Below are positions 12,110-23,599 of a DNA stretch of 64,000 nucleotides, piece by piece; the first letter of the stretch is position 1; every line of letters begins with the position of its first letter. The stretch spans positions 34,167,501 to 34,231,500 of the forward strand of contig CM060834.1 in NCBI GenBank assembly GCA_030762175.1. Direction: 5' to 3'. The notes beneath the pieces were generated by a model, which saw only the letters and a program-made list of their open reading frames with translations, searched no databases and had not been told where the DNA came from. Source of the DNA: Metallyticus violacea. Its lineage: Eukaryota > Arthropoda > Insecta > Mantodea > Metallyticidae. A program made the position numbers and the translations under genes.

Positions 12110-12898
12110 TTTTAAATGTGTGAGAGATGCGTGGCATACTTTCCAACATCTTTAAAACAAAGACAGGGGGTTATTGTAAGAGTAAATTGCAGAGAAATTT
12201 GTTCAAACAGCGAATGGCGTGCTTCCAGCCGCTTCGCAGGCCGCACTCTCACGGATGAACGTGCATTTGAAAGCACTACATTGCATTTCTTATTTCTAGA
12301 ATAATCAGCATATTACATAATTATGCTGGCTCTAGTTTATATTTACGAATTTGCAAACTCGAAACTTAAAATCAGAGAAAAAGAGAGATATAATATGCAT
12401 AAATGAGGTTGTTAGTTTCGCGGTATGCTATAAAATTCCAGATAATAAGACATTAATTATTAATTTATTTTTATTACGAACAATTAATGTATGAAAACAA
12501 GCATATAATAAAAATTGGAGTTAGAAAGACTCCCAAACGCAACTCTTAAATATAAACCCCTATGCCACATATTAAGTCATTTTCTAGATGCCAAAATAAA
12601 TACAGTGCTTAATATCCTTTAGAATTTCTCCTTTGTAGATTTTACTTTTTCGTTTGTTGTAGCTGAACTCTGGAATTGCATTGTGTTGCAAGATTTTGGA
12701 ATATACCTTAAAGCAGAAGGAGAAATGACAAAAGTTATGACCATAAACCACTTTGTAATTTTTTGGGTGGTGAACCAAGACTGGTGGAAGAAAAAAAAAG
12801 TGTCCAAGAAACTTCGTTTTCTATGCTTTTTAAAAATTGTCTACTACCCGATATGTTTGATTATTAATTTTTCTATGTATTTTCTTAATCCACAAACC
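12110..12898. other. Unassigned AT-rich DNA
   Basis: No recognised gene or repeat. Overlapping 60-80-codon frames on both strands near 12584-12931 are shadows of each other and lysine- and phenylalanine-rich. Confidence 0.5.
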
Positions 12899-12901
12899 GT
12901 A

Positions 12902-14115
12902 GAGGACGTTACAAAAGTAACAGCAAATTGATAGTATTTCGTGAAACGAAACCCCAGAGATTTCAAACTCCCGCCAGAGATCAGACATTCTTAGAGGTGT
13001 TTCCATAGCCCAATGACATGGTATGGCGTATTTAATGCCAAGTGCAGCTGCGTTCAGCTGTTTGTACCGTAGAAGAGCAACAAGCAGTCATTTGGAGGAT
13101 GTGAAATGTTGCAACAAGAGTATGCGGCGGGTAGTTGCGTTTAATATCCATCCATGTTTAGCAACGGTCTAGTACTACCCCAAGGGAAAAGTTGGATCGG
13201 GCCGACGTCATCATTGCGGAAACAGGAAGTTGGGTCAAGAAATTAGATATTAGTATCGCAACTTATATGCATGGTGAGTACCCAGGATGCTAACTGACGA
13301 AAACAGAATTATTCGTGTGCAGACATGGATAATAAAGGGTCATTGAGAAGTCGCTCCGCAGTCTTGTGTGACCGATATTTCACTAGGGAAGCACATGTGG
13401 GTGGCAGCCCTTACGGTGCGCTGAGCGTGTAGTTATTATGTTCACTTAACCAAAGGCACGCATACACTTCAAAGTCCAAACATTAGCATAGGTAGGCGAT
13501 TTACCTACTAAAAACCGGTTTCGAAGAAAGGAGGGAATGCCAGAATAGTAGCAGTAGCAACTTTCTCCTGTGCAGTGCACATCACCCGAGTGCGGAGGAA
13601 CTTGTCGATGACTCGTCATTTCCTGGCACACATTGCCATAAGGGACGAAACACAGAGCACCACTGCAAACGCAAGAGGCCGCACATCTCCAGTCAAGAAG
13701 TTCAGGTCTCAAATCTTCGCTGGAAAGACCTGTTGACTTTCACCTAAGGTATGAAAGGCCCAATTTTGGAGCTATAAGAGTAGAAGGAAGAAACAATGAC
13801 CGATATAGCGCAGTATTGGAAAAGCTGAAGATAGCAATATGGAGCTGTAGCTAGGGCTTTCTTCTCGTTCACGATAACGCCTGCTCTCACGCCTGCTATA
13901 ACTCTTGACATCATTCGGAGAGTGAAATTTCAGATCTCATCTTACTTAAAATAAGAATGCTTTGAGAGAAAGATTGGGGGTGATGAGGTCAAATATGCGA
14001 TGCATTTATTTTCCCTGATAGAATAAGAAAATGTATTAAAGTTATTGAGAGCCCTCTTGAAAAGGGGGATAAATATGTAGAAAAATGTCGTATCGTTACT
14101 TTTTGAAACGCCCTC
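12902..14115 (+). mobile_element. mariner-like element with imperfect TIRs
   Basis: The left end GAGGACGTTACAAAAGTAAC (12902-12921), preceded by TA, pairs with the right end, whose reverse complement from 14115 starts GAGGGCGTTTCAAAA: two substitutions and one indel over about 20 bases. Inside, in shifting frames, are mariner-type blocks: TVEEQQAVIWR near 13065, SAVLEKLKIAIW near 13815, FLLVHDNACSHACYN near 13860 (the HDN box with the second catalytic aspartate), GGDEVKYAM near 13980 and EKGDKYVEK near 14065, just before the right TIR. The 1.2-kb length fits a mariner. The central part (about 13150-13800) is too diverged to read and may be partly replaced. The right-hand TA has decayed. Confidence 0.75.
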
Positions 14116-14269
14116 GCACAATCCTCATTTTTTCTCGCCATCTTTCAACAGTCTGTTTCACTGTAAAAGAACTTGAATTACACAACTTTCTAAATTCATT
14201 TTGCCTTCGTTCAGAGCGCTAAAAGATGCCTTCAGAGTTATTGACTAATAAACAAACAAAATGATAAAC

Positions 14270-14600
14270 CTGAGAGATGCAATATGGCCGATAACTCTCC
14301 TGCGCTGATGTAACACATAAACGCTATTATTTGCATTGTTTCCTTCTTGCAATGTAAACAGATTTGTGGGTAATGTCGTTCACCGCTTGGACAGCTGAAT
14401 TAAAGCCGTTATTCAAATAATAAAGCTGAAAATGAATCATACGATCGGCATTTGAGGGGTGCTTTCAAGAATAAAACTTGCAGCAATCATCATGCACGCC
14501 GAAACTGTGAGCTTTGTGGCTATAAATCTATCATAACAGCAGTCGCGCGCTAAAAGCAAACATGCACTGATGGTGATAAACTGTTCCTTATTTTTCTCGT
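14270..14600. other. Candidate conserved non-coding block
   Basis: Unique sequence of moderate GC content between AT-rich flanks, rich in short factor-like words: ATTTGCATTGTTTCC (POU/Sox-like), AATGTAAACA (forkhead-like), GCTATAAATC and CATCATGCACGCCG. No coding frame. The regulatory reading is inference from motif density only. Confidence 0.25.
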
Positions 14601-14845
14601 AAATTATCCTAAAAGCTGTAGCATAAACTTTATCAGATTTACTGTCAGCGCATTGGTTTAGTTATATAGTTAAAAAAGAGTTCTTTACCTTTCTATTGCC
14701 TTTATCGTCTCTTTTTTCACGGCTGTTTCTTTCCTCTTGCGTCTTCCTTAAAATCTCCCACCTGCTTTTTAAATGTTCTTATACAACTTCTGTAGTTCTA
14801 GTGCGCAGCTTTTGGGCCCTTACAGGGAAATTTGCTCTTTTAATT

Positions 14846-14849
<4 letters not shown>

Positions 14850-14882
<33 letters not shown>
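14850..14882. repeat. (TA)n microsatellite
   Basis: About 16 TA units, uninterrupted. Confidence 0.9.
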
Positions 14883-14885
<3 letters not shown>

Positions 14886-14899
14886 TAAAATGACATTTT

Positions 14900-16105
14900 G
14901 ACCACACATACATACGTATTTTACTCTATTTTTATATGCCTACGACAATTACTTATGCGCTAAAATTGTTTATAGGGACAGGCGCACGTGTTCTTATGGG
15001 TGGGCTTAGTTCAAGAGAAATGTAAATTTTCTTTGACAATATTGTCGAAAATCAAGCATAAACCTGGGATACCACTGGAAGTTCTTCAAGCTCTAAAGTC
15101 TTTTTATTAGAGGCTTTTTGATCCAAGCATGTTGTCAAATTGTTTTCTACATAGGCTTACATCGAATTGCAACGAGCCATCAATGAATGATATGGAGACG
15201 ATGCAGAAAAGACACTTACAAATGACTTGCTACATTGAAATTGGATATTAAAGATGCTGTCCTGCATTTCAATTGCGGCAACAGAATTGAAACAGAAATT
15301 CTGAGACGAGTGAAGATTGTTCCTGGCAAATTTACTACAACAGGAGTGTTGGAAGCAGACATGGGATACCCAGGCATGGACAAAAATCCATAGCAAACGT
15401 TAACAGCGCAGTAGGTACCTCAGGGGAAGGATTAAGCTGAAAGAGGGCAAACCTTTTCAAAAATAGGGTCCACCATATTGAGCAGGAGAGTTTTAAAAGC
15501 GACAGTTTATCAAAAAAAAAAAAAAAAAAAAAAAAAAAGGGTACTCTTTTATTCACTTAAACCAAAAAATATATAGTAAAAATAGTGGTAATTTTCTTCC
15601 TTCGTTCATATATAAAATTAAATAAGGAGTATTTTGAAACAAACTGATTAACATTTAGCTGAAAATTTGTAAGTTGGGGATAACTATAATGTCTTCTTCT
15701 TGTACTTATTTTCAAAATTTTGGGAAAAATTAAGTAAATTAAGTAAACTTCTTTGTTTCATACTATTATACCGTTAAAGCTGACAGTTTAGTGAAAACAT
15801 CATTTAAAAAGATGCATTTGCATTATTGCTAGGATGTTTTAAAAAATGGCATACTTTTTAAAATAATATTTTTTAAAACAATCCCAAACTTCATTTAAGG
15901 ATTCCACACACATAATTAGCCCATTCTAATGGTAATTAAGTTAAAAATTTTTCAGAAAATTTGGTAGAAAAATTTGGATTTTTTTTTACATACATGTATA
16001 CCTTAAGTTGTAACAGTTTACTTTAAGACAAAACCCAAAAGAAAATGATTTCCAGCACCTTTGGTGAACATCATACTAAGCTAGAGTAAATAAAACTTTT
16101 CCGAT
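14900..16105. other. Unassigned DNA ending in a long poly-A tract
   Basis: No gene recognised. A run of about 27 A lies at 15512-15538. The 350 bases before it (15160-15511) are less AT-rich than the surroundings and could be the 3' end of a retroposed sequence, but I recognise neither a LINE nor an mRNA in it and see no clear target-site duplication. Confidence 0.4.
15512..15538 (+). repeat. Poly-A tract
   Basis: About 27 consecutive A followed by GGGTACTC. Possible retroposon tail. Confidence 0.85.
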
Positions 16106-16129
16106 AGTTGTACAATTTGTTTTTCCCCC

Positions 16130-16570
16130 TACTTGGTCATCCGCTTGACACTCTTGTTCTTGATGTTTATATTGTCCTGTACCACATTAGCACTTTGTTA
16201 CCGAACCCTCCGCTGCGTCTTTTCCCCTCCAAGCAGGCATTGTTCTTCAAGCCACACAGGAGAAGGGCGCTGGACGCCGACATTTGTCGCACATTGTGTG
16301 ACGGCAAGGGTTGGATGAAATTAAGCTGCTAATCCGCCGGCCATTTGCAACCGTCCCTGATATGTGGGGGCGTGTGCCTTCGCATATTTTATCTTGGTCC
16401 CCCGCAAAATGAGAGGAACGGTTCACTGCTCACCCTCAGTTCCATGAATAGAGGCAGCCGTTTCACCAGAGAAAAAGGTTCCTTGTTAGGTCAGCTTGAC
16501 GAATGCAACACCCGTCTCTGCTCCATGGAACGAACTAAAATCAGATAGCTATTGTTTCCGAAGGTGTCCA
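16130..16570. other. GC-elevated unique block, candidate conserved element
   Basis: Clearly less AT-rich than its surroundings, with no repeat signature. It contains words such as GCTGCTAATCCGCCGG, GGCGCTGGACGCCGACAT and GTGTGACGGCAAGGG. Open frames of 67-74 codons overlap in several frames, and none has recognisable motifs or convincing splice-bounded structure. A regulatory element or an unrecognised exon are both possible. Confidence 0.3.
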
Positions 16571-16574
16571 GTCC

Positions 16575-17590
16575 ATGGGCATAATCTGATGTGCTGTATT
16601 TAAAACTAACAGAAGACCACCAGTTCATTGACATGAACACCTTTCAAATTCAGCCACCTGTCTACAAAATCTATAGGAAATATATAAACCTTCAGAAAAG
16701 ACGAAACTTTCTGTATATACTGATAACGAAAGTAAAGTAAATACTCGTGTTACGCATAGCAGCAGATTTTAATGCCAAAAATTCGACAAATATGCGATTT
16801 CAAATCGTAAAGACACAGAAGGAGAAGATTTCGTGCACAATATTGTATAAAACAAACATGTTTTCTTATATAACACTCTGCATCAGAGGATAAAAAACTA
16901 AAATAAAATATATGCACTATAATAGAAAATGTAGCAACATAAAAGCAGAAACTAAAAGTCATGAAAGTTTTTTGGCGACTTTGAGGATTACTTTCACAGA
17001 ACAATAATACTGAAACAATTAAGAGGCCTAATGGGCATAAATACTTCCATTATTGACTCAAACTGAGATGATGTGTACACTCTGAAACAAATAAAATGAA
17101 CAGACTAGATGCTTTAATTTATCAAAGTTTCGCTTGACTCCGCGCCGAACTTACAGTCTTTAGCTTTATGCTGTTATTATGTCGAGTTCTCCATTGCAGA
17201 AGTGCGCTGATAGTGGAGAGGCTAAGTCACATTTCAAGATATGAGACAAAATCTACCCATATATGAATTGTTTTGTATGCTACAGGTAACTATAACGTTT
17301 TGGTATATATAACATAATTTCTAATTGCAAAGGCTTACTTGAATTTAGGTACTTATGCTCAGAAAAAGTTTAGGAAATTTCTTTGTTTTCAAAATAAATA
17401 GGAAATTTATAAATGCCCTTCAATGAAAAACTAAACAGGAAAAGGAAATATAAAATTATACGTTTTATTTCAAAATATTTATTAATATGATCTTTTGAAA
17501 GCGAATAGGATTAATGTGTTTGTAATTAATTAATAACTATCTTAAACATACAAACAAAAATAACAAGAGTATGTATATATGAACTTGTTC
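16575..17590. other. Unassigned AT-rich DNA
   Basis: Nothing recognised beyond short AT-rich open frames. Confidence 0.5.
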
Positions 17591-17604
17591 ATACAAACAA
17601 TAAT

Positions 17605-17845
17605 AGATTGCGCGTTCGACCAGACCATGGTTGATGGATTTTTTCGAGCGTAAATGTCCTAAGTATGGCTTCTTTCTGAAGGGAAGTAAAACAGTGGGTT
17701 TCATGTCGTAGATTTACGGCACGAAAAAGAATCTCAATCCTGAAAGAAGAGACCTCTGAGCAAAATTTATCGGCCGTTTCACGCCCTGAATGGGAAACAG
17801 ATGACCTGAGATGTTGAAGAGCGTCCATAAATAAATCAAATTAAT
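17605..17845 (+). mobile_element. tRNA-derived SINE, family A, 5'-truncated
   Basis: Starts at the box B region (GCGCGTTCGACCAGACC near 17609) and continues through the family-A body (CCTAAGTATGGCTTCTTTC; GATGACCTGAGATGTTGAAG) to the CATAAATAAATCAAAT tail. Box A and the rest of the tRNA head are missing. CAAACAATAATA (17594-17605) and CAAACAAATAATA (17851-17863) may be the target-site duplication with one base inserted. The minus-strand open frame across it is a shadow. Confidence 0.85.
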
Positions 17846-17864
17846 AACACCAAACAAATAATAT

Positions 17865-20800
17865 AAATAACACTAATTCTACACCATCTAATAATATTCT
17901 AGTAAAATTAGATCTAATAATTAATATAACTATAGTTTATATATTATAAAATAATAACTTTTATCATATTTAAATAATACATTTCCTAACTGCATGCCAA
18001 ACAAATAAATGTCTTAAAATACAAATCACCGTTGTACATTAAAAATTAATTTTACTCGTAAAAGCTAACAAATGTCAAGCATAATGAGAATACGATAGTT
18101 CTATTTATTAGACATGCGATTTTGTCCGCTCAGCTATCAGAGCACACGGTCCGAACAAAAGAATTTCCTCATGAATGAACTGAAAGGTGGCATTAAAAGG
18201 TGTATTTTTAGCCCAGCATCAGTCGTGGTTTTTAGCTGTTGCTCATTTTTTTATCTTAGGGTGTACAGAGGAAGGGAGAAAATAGAAATGTCACTACGTC
18301 TTCACAGGGAAGAAGGGGAAGACCAAGAAGATGGTGTAATATCGGTAATCAGTAATAGATATCTTCACGATTTCGATTGGGGGGATCCTCAACATGCAAC
18401 GAAATGCCTTAGTGTAGTAATTATAAGCTGTAAAAGAAATAAAACATTACCAATGCATATTACAAACATAAACAAGATTATGGAGTAGTAAAATAGGGAG
18501 TAATGTGTTAATTATTAGTAATTCCTGGCCATCATTGCAGACTCTCGTAAATTAACGAAGTGGGAGCACTGGGAGCACGGATAACATACTCAGACGTGTA
18601 GTGTAAAGACAGGAAAAGGTAAAAGGTGCAGTGTGCTGTTTATTAAAGTACAGTGGAGGATGAGGAAGTAGCTTGAATTAATAATAAATAATTGGAAGTA
18701 GTATTTTAATGTATTTTTCTTTTAAACTTCCTTGTTTACAAGTGTGCAACGTGTAGTGACGGGTGCATGATATACACTAGGCAACTGACTGATCCATAAT
18801 CAGTCATACAGACGAAATATCACTTTGTGCTTCCTATATCCCGACACAATGCAGACCCAGACAACTTGTAATATAATTGAATAATATAAGGCTTTAACTT
18901 CAAGTTAAGATAAATAATTTGTACATAAATAAATGTATACTGACCCGAAAAAGTTTTGCTTATATTATAACTATATTTTTGTATTTTTAAAGCTGACCTA
19001 CGAAATTTACCCCATTTATATTTAAGTGTGTTTTTGAATCCTGATATGTAGATTTAGTGCTTATTTGAAAGGTCTATTTTTAAATGTATTGTCTATTTAA
19101 GTGATTTTTAATGTTTTAGTCCCTTTTTCTTTATTTTTTTATTATTTTATTTTTAGTGACTGTATGTCTGGGCTCTAGTTATACAAACTACGCCAACTCT
19201 CTTAGGAACTTGAGTACCCTACCTGGAAGCAACGGTCACTCATTTGTATTCTAAGTATCTCATCGTAGTTTTATTTCCAATAGCATTTAACTCGCAAGTA
19301 AAACGTTCATAAATAAAAAAAAAATATACACCTTTAGGCTGCAGTTATAGAAAAACGTTTTTCTTTCTGTTGATAAAAAAGCAAATATTCCATACCAAAG
19401 TTTAATTTCTGATTCACTGGGATTTGATTTGTATTGAACAATAGTTTGAAGCAAAATGTTCCTGAAAAAAATAGTCATTTTATAAATAGGAGTATCATAA
19501 CGAGGTATAAATAGTGGTTTCTCTTTTCGTTTTATTTATCACAACTGTAACATAGCCAGTAAGGTGCTATTTTAGATTGGCACAAACATTTTTTTTCTTT
19601 CCGATTTTTCATTTAATCTAAAATGGAAAATGCCGTATAGGCTTAGGTAAGTACTAACGGACTAAGAGATAATTTACATTCATCATTAATTTGCACCACA
19701 CTTCATCCCAAAGATTTACGACAATAGATATCAGTTAGTGTGCGCGCATGCGTGGTTATGGCCAAGTGTACTTTTGTTCTTGTGCTAGCTGTATAAATTA
19801 TGCTATTCCTGCTGCTTGAGTTTGCCAAACTGCAGGCCATTCTCACTGGCTATTTTTTTGATGCGTTATATTTTCATGAAATATTCTCATTTATAACCGG
19901 CTGCTCTTTAGAAACATTTGCCAGGAATTTTCTTTGCTTTGATTTATTTTAGAATATTATTCTAAAACCGTTGCCGATTGGTACATTAGCAGCATTTAAT
20001 ACGGTAGAGGACTTTACCAGAGCCAATTAATTATCTTCCACATACTAAAGTTATAAATCTATGTGCCACATGCCGCTTCTCCCATTTCTCAGAATAAAAA
20101 TTAAAAGACTGTAGAAATTGTCTACACATTTCACCTAGTGCTTGAAATCTGTAAGCTAATTTTCGCTCCGTTGCTGCATTTGAACATAGAAGTCTATCTG
20201 TGACACTGTTAGTATGCTTTATCTAGGGAAAATGGAATTATCTCACAGTTCTGTCGATGTGACTAAAAAGCTTTCTAGAATATAATGGGTTTCTTAAGTA
20301 TAAAGTAAAAGGGCTTACGAAGAAAAAATTAGAAACGCAACTGAGCTTGAAGTACATTACATAAACATAGCACAATCTGTAACAGCAAAAAATTTCGGAC
20401 GTGGTAACAAAGGAAGAAAAGAAAATGGGAAATTGCAGCAAGGACATCAGTGGGAAAAAATCAGGAGGGGGACGGCAAGGAAAGACAAAAGAAAAATACG
20501 ATGACGCAGAAACTACAACCTAAAGAGGAAGGAAGGATGAGCTTTTGTAGAAGAAAAGGATAAGAAAGAGAAAGAATTACAATCTGTTGTTGTCAAAACA
20601 TAGGAGCTCTTCTGTTCTGCTGTTTTAATACAAACAGCACCCTCTACTTCACATGTTTCTTTGGGTGCTGGCTTCACACCCGAACCTTTTCTCAAAAATA
20701 ACATAAGAAGTCCGCTAACAGTCGTTGCAGGCTCTCGGTTAGCTTTTGGGAAATATATGAAGAATATGCAGATAACACTACATTATTTGACAGCGGAAAA

Positions 20801-21255
20801 TAACGATCTTAAACGAATCAATGTAGAGCTACAAACATCGACTTCGATAAACGTCATAGCTAAGTTGTGATGTGACGTTTGCGGAGGAGGGATCATAAGC
20901 ACCTTGCACCTCAAGTCACGCACTGTCACTAAGTGTACAGGCTTTCATGGAAGTGATGAAGTATTTTAAGAACAACAGTAAGTACATTTTATGAACTATT
21001 CTGTTCTTTAACTTCATTTAATTATGAGATTCAATTGAAGTAATGCTCTATTTGATAGAATAAATTATCACTTTATTATAACAGTTACCACTGTTCATTT
21101 GAACATAGTGGGGTTCTACTTCGGCCCGACGAGAGTATGCCCTACTTCTGAGCTTGGGGCTCCTAGAAGGCCCGGCTACATTATCCTAAAGAAAGCTGCC
21201 GGGAGAAGATAGATGGTCATATTCGGTCGAATGAGCTTAGAGGAATTTTTACTCT
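17865..21255. other. Unassigned DNA
   Basis: No recognisable gene. A 124-codon frame at 18114-18488 is the longest non-repeat frame in the window, but it matches no family I know and is not supported by splice or conservation evidence. Opposing frames near 20510-20870 have mildly protein-like composition, but neither strand is convincing. Confidence 0.4.
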
Positions 21256-21259
21256 GATT

Positions 21260-21331
21260 TATACTCAGAATCGAGCATTGACCAGGGCCCCACTGCGTGG
21301 GAAGCACGAATGCTACCACTAGACTATGCAT
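21260..21331 (-). other. tRNA-Gly-like sequence, degenerate
   Basis: On the minus strand from about 21331 it reads a glycine-tRNA-like D-arm (CTAGTGGTAGCATTCGTG), an anticodon-like loop TTCCCAC (CCC anticodon) and, after an insertion, a T-arm-like CTCGATTC. The anticodon stem has mismatches and the T arm is disrupted, so it is not a functional tRNA. It could be a tRNA pseudogene or the head of a third SINE family whose body extends toward 21110. Confidence 0.35.
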
Positions 21332-21339
21332 GGTGGAAA

Positions 21340-22545
21340 AATAGTCACCAATCGAAGTAATGACCATGCCCAATGATGCTTTGTTTAAGGTAAACTGTTG
21401 TGTTTTCCGTTTTTTTGACCCACATTTTTTGAGTTGATGCCTGCACCACCACAACGAAGCGTTCTAGACTATATGTTCCTCTTCATGCGGAGCTATTTTT
21501 CGATTCGTATATTCTTTGCACATATTTCTTTTGCATCCTTATTGTACATACGTTTAACTCGTCTTAACAAAGTACCAATGGGGGAGGGTTTGCCGTTTGC
21601 CACAAAGAAATCTTTGATCATACTCTCTCCTCTCCAAAATTAGTTGTATCTTTCAGGTGTATTATTGTTATATTGTTGTGTCACAAAAACAGCTTTTAGA
21701 ACAGTTCATTGTTGAGCTGTGCGATGTTGTCAGGAAATGCGTATATGCATTTAGTTTGCCATGAAGTAAACTTTTGCATTTACAAGGTAGTCTTTCATTT
21801 AAGGACTCCTGTATGACCAAGAAAATAAAAATATTCCGGAGAAAAGTGGCTGCTATCTATGCCCAAGAAGCAACGATAGTCCTCTGCACAAATGAAGAAA
21901 GAAGATTTCTTTTCCACAATAATTTACTTTCAGTGTAAATATGTGTGTTACTTTTTAATTATAGATCATATTTTTAACTGCTGATGTATCATTTTCATGA
22001 CTCTTGTTAAGCAGACTTTGTATTTTCATAATAGACGCACTTAGCAAAAAAAAAAATTATATAATACACTTATTAGAACATTCTTTTATTTCCTTTATAA
22101 GTAGCCTTTTAATCAGCTGATTATACTTTACCCATGTATTTTGTAAAATAGCATTTAATTGGCAGACTTTTTGAATAAGAATGCTTAAATCTAAATCCTT
22201 TATTCACAAGCTATTACTAAATCACATTTGGTAGCCTAATATTTATAAATGAAACTTCAAGGACATAACGATTACAAAAATTTACAATTTATGTATTTTT
22301 ACTATTGCAAATAGGTAAAAACTCATTGAGGCAGTATCGACTACCCCTTCTATTGGTATTATTTGGTGCAACAATGGAAATTGACATGTGACTGTTAAGC
22401 ACCGTTCAAAACAGTGTCATTAACAAAATAATTAATATAATTATATACTCGTATGAAATGACCTTTGTCTGGAAGCTCAAAGACAAATGAGCAGATTATT
22501 TAGAGTAAAACCTTTTCAATCACCTAATATTACAAAATACTATGG
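21340..22545. other. Unassigned AT-rich DNA
   Basis: No gene or repeat family recognised. Confidence 0.5.
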
Positions 22546-22559
22546 ATACACTTTTAATA

Positions 22560-22909
22560 TACCGCCACTGGTGGCCGAGGTTGTTAAGGTGCAGACTTGT
22601 GAGCGGGAGGTCTGAGGTTCGAATCCCGCCAGGACCGTCCTTCCCGACTGAGGTTTATTCCAGGTTTTCCTCAGTCCTCATAAATGGCAAATGCTAAGGA
22701 TGTACCTTAAACTTAGGCCTGGAACGTTTCCTTCCTTAAAAAATCCTTTCCCATTTATCAATTCATCTCATGTATCATCAGTGTCACTGCCTGTGGTGCC
22801 TCAGTAGTAAAAACGGGCGGTAAACACTCATAAAAAATCTCATGTATCATCAGTATCCATCGCCTGTAGTACCTATGTAGCAAAAACGGGCGTTAAGTAC
22901 CATTCATTC
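22560..22909 (+). mobile_element. tRNA-derived SINE, family B, with duplicated 3' module
   Basis: The head has a box-A-like TGGTGGCCGAGGTTGTTAAGG segment split over 22567-22587 and a strong box B, GAGGTTCGAATCCC (22614-22627). The body contains CCTCAGTCCTCATAAATGGC. Unlike the other copies, the 3' module occurs twice in tandem: TCTCATGTATCATCAGT begins at about 22766 and again at about 22839, each followed by GCCTGT..., a GTAGTAAAAACGGGCG-type motif and the end. The duplication ATACAC(T/C)TTTAATA flanks the whole unit (22546-22559 and 22910-22923, one mismatch), so the two 3' modules were inserted together. Confidence 0.9.
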
Positions 22910-22924
22910 ATACACCTTTAATAA

Positions 22925-23480
22925 GATGTAATACACAACCGCTATTTCGCTACCTTTACCTAAGATTATGAAACTTCCTACGCTGAAATCTTGGGAACAT
23001 ATTCTGGTGTATTGCAAGAGAACGGAAGAATGGAGAAAGAAATATCTATCGGCCCCGTTTGTAAACGGAAGGAAAGGGCATTGGCAGTGCTGGACTTTGC
23101 TGTCAGATAGGAAGGAGGAGGAGGAGGGAGTAGGTAACTTTTTAAACAAAGTGAGATAACTCAAATCGGAAGAAGCAAAAGGGAACATTGGTTACATTAT
23201 TTTTTGGAATTATTTATAAATATTTGTGTGGGAATGCAGGTTATTTATTATTGTATTGTTTTCTTTTCAATTTTATTTATTTCTAAAAACTTTATTGTAT
23301 ATTTCTATTTTACATTTATTTGTTTATTTTAATTCATCATATATATTGTTTGTTTCTTAATAGTTAAATATTGGTTTGGGCAATTTCACGTATTTCACAA
23401 TGTGGGAAAGCATGTACGGTCCCAGTATTCGTGCGACATGGATGAGTTAGATTTGTAACAAATATATTTTGTAAATAAAT
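22925..23480. other. Unassigned DNA
   Basis: AT-rich with no gene recognised. Short opposing open frames at 22904-23188 (minus) and 22968-23159 (plus) mirror each other. Confidence 0.5.
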
Positions 23481-23482
23481 GC

Positions 23483-23511
23483 ACTACTATTACTACTAGT
23501 ACTATTACTAG

Positions 23512-23577
<66 letters not shown>

Positions 23578-23599
23578 CACTACTACTACCACCACCATC
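23483..23599. repeat. (TAC)n triplet microsatellite
   Basis: Imperfect at both ends (TAT, TAG and ACC interruptions) with a core of more than 25 TAC units. It gives a poly-valine frame on the minus strand, which is an artefact of the repeat. Confidence 0.95.

Noticed and set aside
15160..15538. Possible processed pseudogene or LINE 3' end before a 27-A tract
   Set aside because: No recognisable protein or known 3' end and no clear target-site duplication. Only the poly-A tract is annotated.
18114..18488. A 124-codon plus-strand open frame, the longest outside repeats apart from transposon shadows
   Set aside because: No recognised domain, no splice or conservation support, and AT-rich flanks. 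One such frame is expected by chance in 64 kb on six frames.
20513..20870. Opposing open frames with mildly protein-like composition, considered as a pogo-type transposase end
   Set aside because: No DDE or DNA-binding motif could be placed in either strand.
23395..23598. Poly-valine open frame on the minus strand
   Set aside because: It is a translated TAC triplet microsatellite.
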